NCBI GenBank assembly: GCA_011525805.1
Contig: WYBR01000070.1
Span: 1-64,000, forward strand
DNA length: 64,000 nt
Direction of reading: 5' to 3'
From: Vicinamibacteraceae bacterium
Lineage (GTDB): Bacteria > Planctomycetota > Phycisphaerae > Phycisphaerales > UBA5793
Below are positions 47,279 to 54,317 of the stretch, one piece after another. The translations under genes were made by a program, and so were the position numbers. Numbering within the stretch: position 1 is the stretch's first letter; the number at the start of each line of letters is the position of its first letter. The notes under the pieces were generated by a model. That model did not search any database. It saw nothing but the letters and a program-made list of their open reading frames with translations, and was not told the origin of the DNA.

Positions 47279-47587
47279 TCACTCGTCCCGCCCGATCGGC
47301 CGGACGCCGTACTCCACGAGTTGCACGTTCAGTTTGGAGATCATCCGTTCGACGATCGGGGCTTGCTCGCGCACGCATTCGCGCTCCACGCGGGCGAGTT
47401 TCGTGAGCACGTCGCGGCGGATCGACCCGGCGGGCAGACTAGCCGCCTCGCGCTCGTACTCCCCGCACTGGTAGAGTCGCGCCTTGAGTTTGCCGCGTGC
47501 CTCCAGGCCAGTGCGGCGCGCGGTGTTGGGAGTCATGCGCCCCTCGGCGAAGCGGACGGGTTCGGTCGTCATCGTGTCGTGCTGCAT
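47279..47587 (-). CDS. Small element protein, paralogue of its neighbour
   Basis: The 102-residue product shares a core with the next gene: GKLKARLYQCGEYEREAASL, then LPAGSIRRDVLTKLARVE. The neighbour has RLRAALQRTYEDEQTANAL, then LPAGSTRRAALLRSVE. The common pattern ends with an IxxMIxxLNV-like segment. AAGGAG is about 9 nt before the ATG. The family is unknown, mostly helical. Confidence 0.6.
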   Translation of the reverse strand: MQHDTMTTEPVRFAEGRMTPNTARRTGLEARGKLKARLYQCGEYEREAASLPAGSIRRDVLTKLARVERECVREQAPIVERMISKLNVQLVEYGVRPIGRDE

Positions 47588-47632
47588 TGCATGGTGCTCC
47601 TTCGGGGATGGACTCTCACGAGTCGGGCTGAA

Positions 47633-47914
47633 TCAGGCCGGGCGCCGGCGTCTCTGGCTGACATATCCGAGCGGCATCGCGCGAGGCGTCGAGTCCACCC
47701 GCCGCCGGGGGATCGGCGCTCCGGTCATCATCACGTGAATGACGCGGGCGATACCGGGGATCTCTTCACGCGCCTGCCGCCGGACCACTTCGACCGATCG
47801 GAGCAGGGCCGCGCGGCGCGTCGATCCCGCCGGCAGTGCGTTCGCGGTCTGCTCGTCTTCGTAGGTGCGCTGAAGGGCCGCTCTGAGCCGGCCGCGTTCG
47901 AGTTCACTGAGCAT
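47633..47914 (-). CDS. Small element protein, paralogue of its neighbour
   Basis: The 93-residue product is a helical protein with LPAGSTRR and an IPGIARVIHVMM segment, aligned with the previous gene. A GTG 3 nt upstream is possible. GGAAGG lies a few bases before. The basic tail ends RRRRPA. Function unknown; two copies side by side suggest that both bind the same kind of partner. Confidence 0.6.
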   Translation of the reverse strand: MLSELERGRLRAALQRTYEDEQTANALPAGSTRRAALLRSVEVVRRQAREEIPGIARVIHVMMTGAPIPRRRVDSTPRAMPLGYVSQRRRRPA

Positions 47915-47956
47915 CACGTCGCCCTTCCGCTGCGAGTGTGCAGCGCTTCAGCCCCA

Positions 47957-48532
47957 TCACTGCAACGGATGGTTCGCCCTGAGTGTACCCGCCTCCACTC
48001 GCAGGTTGTCGATCGACTCTTTGCCGACGCGCCCATTCATGCACAGCGTGCCAGGCTGCATCGGTGCGCCGTACTCGATGCCGTGGCGGTAGAGTTCGTC
48101 GCAGAAGGCGAGTTCTGCGGCGAGTGCATCGGCGAGGCGGTCCAGCGCGGCAGCGACGCCGTGAGCCAGGCGGGCGTGATGGGGCATGAGAGCCAGCCGG
48201 GCCTCGCGGCGCACGAGCACGCGGGCGTCCTCGGTACGCTTCTCCTGCATCTTCGCCGCGCGCTGGTGGTCGGCGATGTCCTGGGCGATCCGCCGGCGGT
48301 CGCGCACTTTGATCGCATCCTCGGCGTTGGGGTCGCGCCCTTCGAGGATCATTTCGGCGCGCTGCTGGGTGTTGGTCGCGCTGGCCGGGATCGCTTCGAG
48401 TTCATCCTCGAGCGCATGCAGGCGCCGCATGATGGTGTTGTGCTTCTCCACTTCTTCCAGGACGCGGGGATCGGCCTCAACGTCGGGGAAGTGGACTGCT
48501 TCGGTGTCGGGCGTCGGGATGCTGCGCGTCAT
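47957..48532 (-). CDS. Hypothetical helical element protein
   Basis: The 191-residue product starts MTRSIPTPDTEAVHFPD. A coiled-coil-like middle (DPRVLEEVEKHNTIMRRLHA, then RRIAQDIADHQRAAKMQEK) is followed by another Ala-rich helical stretch. AAAGG lies upstream. No domain is recognised. Its position just after the tape-measure-like gene is compatible with a structural or chaperone role. Confidence 0.55.
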   Translation of the reverse strand: MTRSIPTPDTEAVHFPDVEADPRVLEEVEKHNTIMRRLHALEDELEAIPASATNTQQRAEMILEGRDPNAEDAIKVRDRRRIAQDIADHQRAAKMQEKRTEDARVLVRREARLALMPHHARLAHGVAAALDRLADALAAELAFCDELYRHGIEYGAPMQPGTLCMNGRVGKESIDNLRVEAGTLRANHPLQ

Positions 48533-48609
48533 CGTGCGGGCCTTTCTGCGGAAGGGAAGGGTGGGGCGTCGGGGCATGGTCAGATCGTGTCTCAGTTCTG
48601 GTGTTGTGG

Positions 48610-49533
48610 TCAGTTCAGGCGCACCGCCGCGCCGTCGCGGGCGAGGCGATCGCGGATCTCGATCAGGACTTGTGTGGCGACATCCTTGAATCCGCTGCCG
48701 CCCCCGCCAGTGCCTCCCGTGCGGACGCCGGCGGTGCGCACCGCGGTGAGCGTGTTCACTTCGACGGCGCGGCCGCTGGCGCGCCGCAGGCGCGAAAGCG
48801 CATCGGTGTACTGCTCCAGTGAAATCACGCCCTGGTCGAGCGCTTCTTTGAGCAGTTGCATGGACTCTCGGAAGTGGTCGGTGTGGTCTTTCAGGCCTTC
48901 CATCAGCGCCTTGAACCGATTGGCGACGTTGAGTTGCTCGTTGAGGTCAAACACCTCTTTGTCCGAGGCCCACCGCCGCGCGAGGCCGAGCGCCGAGTTC
49001 CCGCCCGTCGTCGCGTCGCTGATCTGCGCGCGCATCATTTCGAGTCGGCGCCGCCGCTCTTGCTGATCGCGGAAGGCCGCGTCATGCTGACTCTGGAAGG
49101 CCGTGGTGCGAATCTCAGACAGGCCCGAGAATTCGTTCCACTGCTCCTGCATCCAATCGACCACCCTGGCGCCGCGCCTGCCGCCGAGCAGGCTGGGCAT
49201 CGGCCACTTCTGCAAGCCCTCGCCGACCGCCCAGGTGAATCGCTCCGTGCGCGATTCCTGGAGCACTGAGAGGTCGCCGAGTTTGATGGTGGCCAGGCGC
49301 TCGAGTTCGCTGGCCAGCGTGCGCACCGCCATCGTCGCGGTGCCGATCGCGGCACCCGCGGAGAGGAAGCGGCCGGTGAGGATGCTGCCGAGTTTCTCAG
49401 CCGAGAATCCCGCCTTGCTGACACCCTTCTCGAAGCCCTGCACTTTGCGCTTCGCCTCGCCGACGTCGGCTTCAAGCCGGCTCGTGTCCATGCGGACGAT
49501 CGCGTTGAGTGTGGCGATTGCTTCACCAGCCAT
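48610..49533 (-). CDS. Tape-measure-like phage protein (short)
   Basis: The 307-residue product starts MAGEAIATLNAIVRMDTSRL, then VGEAKRKVQGFEKGVSKAGF and FLSAGAAIGTATMAVRTLA. This D-x-S-x-L start, then a coiled coil, then a Gly/Ala hydrophobic segment is the usual opening of phage tail tape-measure proteins. It is much shorter than a normal tape measure and lacks the long central repeat. The C-terminus is Gly-rich (GGTGGGGSG). It could determine a short tail, or be a relic. AAAGG precedes the ATG. Confidence 0.55.
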   Translation of the reverse strand: MAGEAIATLNAIVRMDTSRLEADVGEAKRKVQGFEKGVSKAGFSAEKLGSILTGRFLSAGAAIGTATMAVRTLASELERLATIKLGDLSVLQESRTERFTWAVGEGLQKWPMPSLLGGRRGARVVDWMQEQWNEFSGLSEIRTTAFQSQHDAAFRDQQERRRRLEMMRAQISDATTGGNSALGLARRWASDKEVFDLNEQLNVANRFKALMEGLKDHTDHFRESMQLLKEALDQGVISLEQYTDALSRLRRASGRAVEVNTLTAVRTAGVRTGGTGGGGSGFKDVATQVLIEIRDRLARDGAAVRLN

Positions 49534-49569
49534 GATCGTTCGACCTTTCCCGGCGCGTCGCGCCGCTGC

Positions 49570-50472
49570 TCAGCCCACGCCCGCGGCGATGCCCTGCGCC
49601 GCGCGCCGCTCGGCGATGCGCTGCGCCGCACTCGCTTCGCGCTCGGCGGCCTTTCCCGCCTGGCCTTCGATCCAGGCGAAGATCGTCTCTGGCGCCGCGT
49701 CCGCGCGGAGTAGGGCGCGCCAATCGCGCACCCGCTTCGCCGTCATGCCGTCCAGATCGGCGAGGTACTCACGCTTCGCTGGATCGGCGATGCCGGCCTG
49801 CTCGAGCGCGGTGAGCGTCATCGCTCGGGCCTCGGCGGCCGGGTCGCGCTTTGGCGGGTGTGCGCCGTCGGGAAGTGGAATCGGCTCGCCTGGCCGATGC
49901 AGCCGAAGCGTGCCGTTCGCCGAGGCGGTCCGGTTGCTCACCACCGCTTTCGCCGGCTCGGTCTTCCGCTCCACCGGCGCAGTCGAGCCACCACCACCGC
50001 CGCGCTTCGCGGCTGCATCGCTGTTGGATGGTGGTGGTGGGTTCTTTAACCGGGTATCTGATGGGTCGGTATGCGCTGCGCAGGGGGTGGGCGTGCGCTG
50101 CGCAGGGGCTGCGCGCGCGCTGCGCAGGGGGTCATCATGCGCGTGCGCAGGGGGTGCGCAGCGCACCCCCTGCGCAGCGCACTCCCCTTGCAGCCGTTCG
50201 AGGCAGATCCGGTACTCCGTCACAGCCGACTTTGATCCGCCCTTCGATCGCTCGCCGACAACCTCAATCCACCCCTCGGCCAGGAGTCGGCGAATGGTCC
50301 GGTTCGCGTGCCCGGCGTTCAGGCCACTCTTCGTCACCAGCGTCTTCATCGACGGCCGTATCCGGTCACCAGTCTTGTCGTCGGCGTAGGTGCTCATCGC
50401 CACGAGCATGAGGCGCATCGCGTTCGCGCGAGGCCCGTGCAGTAGCACTCTCTCTGTGGTGGCGTACCCCAT
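49570..50472 (-). CDS. Replication-initiator-like HTH protein
   Basis: The 300-residue product starts at the ATG at 50472, with GGAG 7 nt upstream. Residues 1-95 carry an HTH_36-type winged helix: AMRLMLVAMSTYADDKTGDR, then IRPSMKTLVTKSG and TIRRLLAEGWIEVV, typical of phage replication organisers. A low-complexity linker follows, rich in Ala, Pro, Arg and His, and this is where the iteron-like repeats lie. The C-terminal helices (MTLTALEQAGIADPAKREYL, then WRALLRADAA) may bind a helicase loader. Initiators often lie next to or over their own origin. Confidence 0.65.
   Translation of the reverse strand: MGYATTERVLLHGPRANAMRLMLVAMSTYADDKTGDRIRPSMKTLVTKSGLNAGHANRTIRRLLAEGWIEVVGERSKGGSKSAVTEYRICLERLQGECAAQGVRCAPPAHAHDDPLRSARAAPAQRTPTPCAAHTDPSDTRLKNPPPPSNSDAAAKRGGGGGSTAPVERKTEPAKAVVSNRTASANGTLRLHRPGEPIPLPDGAHPPKRDPAAEARAMTLTALEQAGIADPAKREYLADLDGMTAKRVRDWRALLRADAAPETIFAWIEGQAGKAAEREASAAQRIAERRAAQGIAAGVG
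50077..50176. repeat. Iteron-like direct repeats ending in a palindrome
   Basis: TGCGCAGGGG occurs at 50077, 50099, 50121 and 50144 (plus strand), at spacings of 22, 22 and 23 nt. An inverted copy lies at 50166-50176. The last direct copy and the inverted copy form a perfect 33-nt palindrome at 50144-50176, with a single central base. The array lies inside the initiator-like gene. Regular 22-nt spacing puts every copy on the same face of the helix, as in iteron origins. Confidence 0.85.
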
Positions 50473-50504
50473 ACCGCGACTCCGTGCGGATCTTGCTGGC
50501 GCCG

Positions 50505-50822
50505 TCACGCGCTGGCCTTCATGCCCCGGCGCCGGTTCAGTTTGCGCGCCGCCTCGGCCCGGGCCTCGGCCCGCTTCGATCGCCGAGGCTCCGCCTTCGC
50601 GGCGAAGTGCTCTTCGGCGCTCGCGTCGAGTTGGGCGGCGAAGGCATCCAAGGCGGCGCGTTCGACGTAGAGCCGGGCCCCGATGCGCTTGTGGGGGAGT
50701 TTGATCCGCTCGCCGTTGCGCGCGAGGATGCCGTAGCGCGTCCATCGCCAAATTGACGCCGGACACACTGGACGGGCGAGGCTGCGGGCGGCCTGGGCGG
50801 GCGTGAGCAGTTCCGATTCCAT
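50505..50822 (-). CDS. HTH regulator or excisionase-like protein
   Basis: The ATG at 50822 has GGAGG 7 nt upstream; the product has 105 residues. LLTPAQAARSLARPVCPASI, then WRWTRYGIL and IKLPHKRIGARLYV, reads like a DUF1580/MerR-type winged HTH used by excisionases and plasmid regulators. The C-terminus is a basic Arg/Ala helix. It lies between the 196-residue gene and the initiator gene, and a 15-bp inverted repeat stands upstream. Confidence 0.65.
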   Translation of the reverse strand: MESELLTPAQAARSLARPVCPASIWRWTRYGILARNGERIKLPHKRIGARLYVERAALDAFAAQLDASAEEHFAAKAEPRRSKRAEARAEAARKLNRRRGMKASA

Positions 50823-50907
50823 GAGACAACCTCCATGCAGTCGCGGAGGTTGTAACACGTTCAACAATCGTCGGCGCTTGCAGGGCGGCGATTCCCTCAG
50901 AGATCGC

Positions 50908-50949
50908 GCGCGTTACCTAGGTGTCGCGCGCTTTACCTAGGTAACGCGC
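50908..50949. repeat. Perfect 15-bp inverted repeat, possible operator
   Basis: GCGCGTTACCTAGGT at 50908-50922 and ACCTAGGTAACGCGC at 50935-50949 are exact reverse complements with a 12-nt spacer. Each arm includes the palindrome ACCTAGGT, so there are two half-sites in tandem. It overlaps the stop of the 196-residue gene and lies about 85 nt upstream of the HTH gene, suggesting an operator or attenuating hairpin. Confidence 0.8.
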
Positions 50950-51507
50950 AATCTGCTCACGGCTCGTCGGGTAGTTCTGTGCCTTCCAATCTGGATGCTC
51001 GGCGATCGCGGCCGCGGCGGCGCGGTTGCTTCGCAGGCGGCCGGGACTCTCGGCGCGGAGCGTTTCGGCGAGGCGCCGGGCGAGTGTGCGGCGCTGCTCG
51101 AGCGCTTCGGGGCCGCCGAGTCGGCGCGCTCCCCCCTGAATCGACTTCATGCGTTCGGCCCACAGCGCTTCCCGCTCCCGATCAGTCGTCATCCCCAGCG
51201 TGAGGCACGCCCCCCATGCCGCCACTGCGGCCGCTCTGGCGTTGCCCGCGGCGGTGGCGTCGAGCATCAGGAATAGCCACTTCCCTGCGAGTTCACCATC
51301 CTCACCCGCTGCCCATCCGTAGGCGTCAACCTCACCACGCGCCAGCCCGGCCTCGCCCGCTTCAACTGCCGTGCGCATTCGCGCGATTGCACTTTGCATG
51401 ATGTCGGCGACGATACCGCCGTAGTGGTCTGCGGCGATGTCGAGCCGATCCCGCTTGCGCCGCCGTCCCGTTGGCGCGCCGCTCCGCTTGCGCTTCTTCT
51501 TCGCCAT
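50917..51507 (-). CDS. Hypothetical basic element protein
   Basis: The 196-residue product starts MAKKKRKRSGAPTGRRRKRD, very basic, then a helical region (GGIVADIMQSAIARMRTAVE) and a C-terminal HPDWKAQNYPTSREQIARYL segment that could be a helix-turn-helix. The nucleic-acid-binding look is clear, but the family is not known. The stop codon lies within a 15-bp inverted repeat. A small-terminase-subunit-like role is possible but not supported. Confidence 0.5.
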   Translation of the reverse strand: MAKKKRKRSGAPTGRRRKRDRLDIAADHYGGIVADIMQSAIARMRTAVEAGEAGLARGEVDAYGWAAGEDGELAGKWLFLMLDATAAGNARAAAVAAWGACLTLGMTTDREREALWAERMKSIQGGARRLGGPEALEQRRTLARRLAETLRAESPGRLRSNRAAAAAIAEHPDWKAQNYPTSREQIARYLGKARDT

Positions 51508-51618
51508 GCCCCACCTACTTCCGAGAGTGCGATCCGGGCCGACGCGGCGTAGGTGGAAACCGCGCCGGCGCCGGATCGCCCGGCCGCCCGTCGGCGGCCG
51601 GTTGGCCACGAGATCGTA

Positions 51619-52185
51619 TCAGCGCTCGAGGCCCGCCCAGTCGCGCTCGGCGAAGGCGCCCACGTGGCGGTGCTGCATCGTGCCGTCGGCCTGGGGAATG
51701 AGCATCCCCTCGATCACGCCGACTTCACTGCAATCGCGGCTGAGGTCTTCCAGGTCGCCCAGGTCGAAGAGGTCGCCAGGCTCGGGCGGATCTCCGCCGG
51801 TGAAGGCGAGGCCGGGCGGGATCAGGATCGCGCGGGAGCAGTCGGCGTCGATCCAGATATGCCGGAGTCGAAGGGCAGACCCGCCGCCCGGGCGCGGCAG
51901 GCGCACGAGCACGAGATTCCCGTCCTGCCAGCGCTCGTGAACGTAGAAGAGCCACGATCCGCGCGGCACATGCGGCTCGTAGGCGTCCGTCTCGACGCCC
52001 ACGATGCAGGGATTCCAACCGCCCAGGATCAGGTCATCCAGGAGCGGCGCGTTGTACCGGCCGCCCTTCTCGCGCCACAAATCCATCGCCGGCGATGCCG
52101 CCGCGATGAGGCGCACGTCGTCCCCCTCGGCCGTCCGAAGCGGGTTGTAGTTCATCCAGTCGGGCTTGATGATCGTCGGTTGCAT
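51619..52185 (-). CDS. Hypothetical protein, weakly S24/LexA-like
   Basis: The 188-residue product has VETDAYEPHVPRGSWLFYVH, then DGNLVLVRLPRPGG and LRLRHIWIDADCSRAILIPP, which parallels the beta-rich S24 peptidase fold of LexA/CI repressors (GDSMxPxIxxGDxVLV). The catalytic Ser of the GDSM motif is not present and no HTH precedes it. AAAGGTAGGTG lies upstream of the ATG. It may be a non-catalytic anti-repressor or something else. Confidence 0.45.
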   Translation of the reverse strand: MQPTIIKPDWMNYNPLRTAEGDDVRLIAAASPAMDLWREKGGRYNAPLLDDLILGGWNPCIVGVETDAYEPHVPRGSWLFYVHERWQDGNLVLVRLPRPGGGSALRLRHIWIDADCSRAILIPPGLAFTGGDPPEPGDLFDLGDLEDLSRDCSEVGVIEGMLIPQADGTMQHRHVGAFAERDWAGLER

Positions 52186-52211
52186 TCGTCACCTACCTTT
52201 CCCGTTGGGGT

Positions 52212-52421
52212 TCACCTACCACCGGCGTTGGGAGCGGCCGCCGGCGTTGGCCGCGTTGTCGATTCGGTCATCACGGGCCGCGGCGGGATCGCCAGGCCGC
52301 ACTCGGCGCAGACCGCGAAGGGCGCCCGCCACTCCATGCGGCCCCCGCAGATGCAGGCCGTCGGGATCACGTCGAGGCGCACGCGCGAGGCTGCCTGCTC
52401 TCGTTCGATCGTCGCGCTCAT
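52212..52421 (-). CDS. Small zinc-knuckle protein
   Basis: The 69-residue product has CICGGRMEW and CAECGLAIPP, giving a four-Cys zinc site, and a Pro/Ala-rich tail. The ATG overlaps the stop of the upstream gene (ATGA). The role is unknown; small zinc-ribbon proteins are frequent in phage early regions. Confidence 0.6.
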   Translation of the reverse strand: MSATIEREQAASRVRLDVIPTACICGGRMEWRAPFAVCAECGLAIPPRPVMTESTTRPTPAAAPNAGGR

Positions 52422-52645
52422 GGTTCGCCCATCCACACAGGGCGGTCCACGTCAGAATGAACGTCGTACCACCACCACGGCTTATCCATCCCGGGCGTCG
52501 TGAGCACAAGCAGGTGAGCGTGACAATCGGGGCACGACAGCATGGGACCGCCGTCCCTATTGGTCTTGACAATCAGGGCGCGACCGCAGCCGCACCGCGC
52601 TCGAGGATGGTTGAACGGCTCAGGTTGAGGGTTCGACTTCGGCAT
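52418..52645 (-). CDS. Small zinc-ribbon protein
   Basis: The 75-residue product has CGCGRALIV and CPDCHAHLLV, a four-Cys zinc ribbon, and ends with a Trp-rich strand (PWWWYDVHSDV). It lies 3 nt from the end of the integrase and is coupled to the next gene by a 4-nt overlap. Function unknown. Confidence 0.65.
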   Translation of the reverse strand: MPKSNPQPEPFNHPRARCGCGRALIVKTNRDGGPMLSCPDCHAHLLVLTTPGMDKPWWWYDVHSDVDRPVWMGEP

Positions 52646-52648
52646 GGA

Positions 52649-53911
52649 TCATCCCACCTCTCTCGCCACGGCCAGGGCGCGGCGGTTGTCGGCCTCGGCG
52701 TAGTGCTGCGCCATCGTGATTGTCGAGTGCCCGAGCAGCGTCCGCGCGACCTCGAGGCCGTGCGTCCGCCGCAGTTCGGTTGCAACAGTGTGCCGGATCT
52801 GGTGCGGGTGCCAGTGCGGGATGGGCGCCCACTCAACGCCGTCGGCCACGCTCTGCGCTTTGCGCTCGGCGTTGGCCTTGCGGACGGCGCGGGCGATCGC
52901 CCGGGCGTAGCCGGTGACGTCGTAGCGGTCCCGCGGCGGTCGGCGGCGCTTCGCCACTCGATTCGTCCCCGGTCGGTTGCCGGCGTTGAGCGGAGTCGTG
53001 CGGGCCGCGTGCCGCTCGGCGAGGCGGTCCGCTTCCGAGGCTGCCGGGCTGAACAGGTACGCTCCAGGCGGGCGGCGGAGCATCAGGGGCCGGAGAATCG
53101 CCTGGGCGCCCGGGCCGAAGTAGAGCGTCCGCTCGTGGCCGTGGTGCCGCGTCTTGTGATGCTCGAGCGCCGCCGTCCAGACGTCCCCGCTCGTGTCGAT
53201 GTCGCCCGGGCGCAGGCTCAGGAGTTCGCCGCTGCGGGCGCCGGTGAGTCGATGCAGGCGCACGAGGTCCGCCAGGTCGCGGGGCAGGTGGGGGAGCGTC
53301 GCCTCGATCGCGTCATCAGGGACGGGCCGCACCGGCTCAGGCTCAGGTGCTTCGGAGCGGCCGCGGGCGAGGCCTCGGACGGCCCGCAGCCCTTCGTAGA
53401 CGCTCGGCGGGATCTGCTCTTCCTCCACCGCCCACCGGAACATCGCCTTGATGCGCCCCACGTCACGATTGATCGACGGCCGCACGCGCCCCGCGGCGAT
53501 CATGTCGGCCCGGACGGCCTTGAGCGCGCGAGGCCCGAAGTGCGCCGCCGGCGTCGAGCCGTAGAGGCGGCGCAGGACCGCCAGGGCGCGGGTGATGGTC
53601 GCCACTTCCGAGGTCGGCCGGCCCTCGGCGTCGCGGTAGTGGACGTCGCACCGCTCCAGGTAAGCGGCGATGATCTCTTCGACGGTGAGCAGTTCATCAT
53701 CGCAGGCCCGGCGCCGGCCATCGGGGAAGTCGATGCCCTGGCCGGCCCGCCATTGGGCGATCAGGCGGGCGTAGCGTTCGCGCGACGCGGCGGCGCCGTA
53801 GTCGCCGAGGTAGATGCGGGGGCGGCCGGGGAACAGGACGAATGCGCGGTCGGGCCGCGTGCCCGCCCCGCCCTGGCGTCGATACGCTGGAATCCGCTGC
53901 TTCGAGGGCAT
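52649..53911 (-). CDS. Tyrosine recombinase / integrase
   Basis: The ATG at 53911 has GGAGG 5-6 nt upstream; the product has 420 residues. The catalytic residues are in place: Arg in LTGARSGELLSL, HQIRHT with His at about 370 and Arg at about 373, LLGHSTI with His at about 395, and HYAEAD with Tyr at about 404. The N-terminus reads like a core-binding domain (LTVEEIIAAYLERC). The gene ends near the tRNA-Val attachment site, as is usual for tRNA integrases. It catalyses insertion and excision of the element. Confidence 0.95.
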   Translation of the reverse strand: MPSKQRIPAYRRQGGAGTRPDRAFVLFPGRPRIYLGDYGAAASRERYARLIAQWRAGQGIDFPDGRRRACDDELLTVEEIIAAYLERCDVHYRDAEGRPTSEVATITRALAVLRRLYGSTPAAHFGPRALKAVRADMIAAGRVRPSINRDVGRIKAMFRWAVEEEQIPPSVYEGLRAVRGLARGRSEAPEPEPVRPVPDDAIEATLPHLPRDLADLVRLHRLTGARSGELLSLRPGDIDTSGDVWTAALEHHKTRHHGHERTLYFGPGAQAILRPLMLRRPPGAYLFSPAASEADRLAERHAARTTPLNAGNRPGTNRVAKRRRPPRDRYDVTGYARAIARAVRKANAERKAQSVADGVEWAPIPHWHPHQIRHTVATELRRTHGLEVARTLLGHSTITMAQHYAEADNRRALAVAREVG

Positions 53912-54028
53912 GCGCGCCTCCACCCGAGGATGCCGGATATCCCGTCGGATACCGGTTTCTCGCGTCGAAAGGCCGCGCCGCCCCGTTGGCGGGTGGCCGC
54001 ATCATGCGGCCCCGGCTGTGCTTGCGAT

Positions 54029-54073
54029 CAATGGGCGTAACTGGACTTGAACCAGTGACCTCCTGCGTGTCGA
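54029..54073. other. Right attachment site within tRNA-Val
   Basis: These 45 nt are identical to 46528-46572. They cover the 3' part of the tRNA-Val gene from just past base 73 to about the anticodon. The integrase gene is 118 nt away. Confidence 0.9.
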
Positions 54074-54105
54074 GCAGGCGCTCTAGCCAACTGAGCTATA
54101 CGCCC
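54032..54105 (-). tRNA. tRNA-Val(GAC)
   Basis: The 74-nt gene folds as a normal cloverleaf: acceptor GGGCGTA pairs with TACGCCC, D stem GCTC/GAGC, anticodon stem CCTGC/GCAGG, T stem ACTGG/CCAGT with TTCAAGT in the loop. The anticodon loop reads TCGACAC, so the anticodon is GAC (Val) and position 33 is C instead of the almost universal T. No CCA is encoded. It hosts the attachment site of the element. Confidence 0.9.
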
Positions 54106-54317
54106 GGCCAGACCAGAGTATTGGCCCTTCACCAGGCGCGGTCAACTGGAGGAGCGCGGTGGCAGCGCGACTCGACCCGGCCGATCGGATCGCGCGGCGG
54201 CGGCTTTGAGGGGTCGCAGGGGGCGATTCCCTGATTCTCGCAATTCCGGCCGGCATCGGCGTCCGGCGCCGGTTCCCGCGGTATTTTGAAGTGGCGCGAG
54301 CGAGAAGGGGGCGCAAC
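54106..54317. other. Intergenic, no gene seen
   Basis: No gene is supported between the tRNA and the aldo/keto reductase. A promoter for the tRNA should lie here on the minus strand, but no clear -35/-10 pair was seen. Confidence 0.35.

Larger units (their letters stand above)
46528..54073. mobile_element. Integrative element in tRNA-Val, satellite-like
   Basis: The element lies between a 45-nt tRNA fragment at 46528-46572 and the same 45 nt inside the intact tRNA-Val gene at 54029-54073, offset 7,501 nt. A tyrosine integrase gene ends the element next to the tRNA. All genes lie on the minus strand and face away from the tRNA. They encode zinc-ribbon proteins, an HTH regulator, a replication-initiator-like protein with internal iteron-like repeats, a tape-measure-like protein, and small unknowns. 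No portal, capsid or terminase is recognisable. This fits a phage satellite or an iteron-type integrative plasmid; no transfer genes were seen. Confidence 0.85.

Noticed and set aside
47183-49066. 627-residue plus-strand frame inside the element
   Set aside because: It spans four minus-strand genes with good ribosome binding sites and two of them are paralogues; the plus frame is a shadow.
50077-50176. CRISPR array
   Set aside because: The repeats are only about 10 nt with 12-nt gaps and overlap an HTH protein gene; this does not fit CRISPR repeats and spacers.
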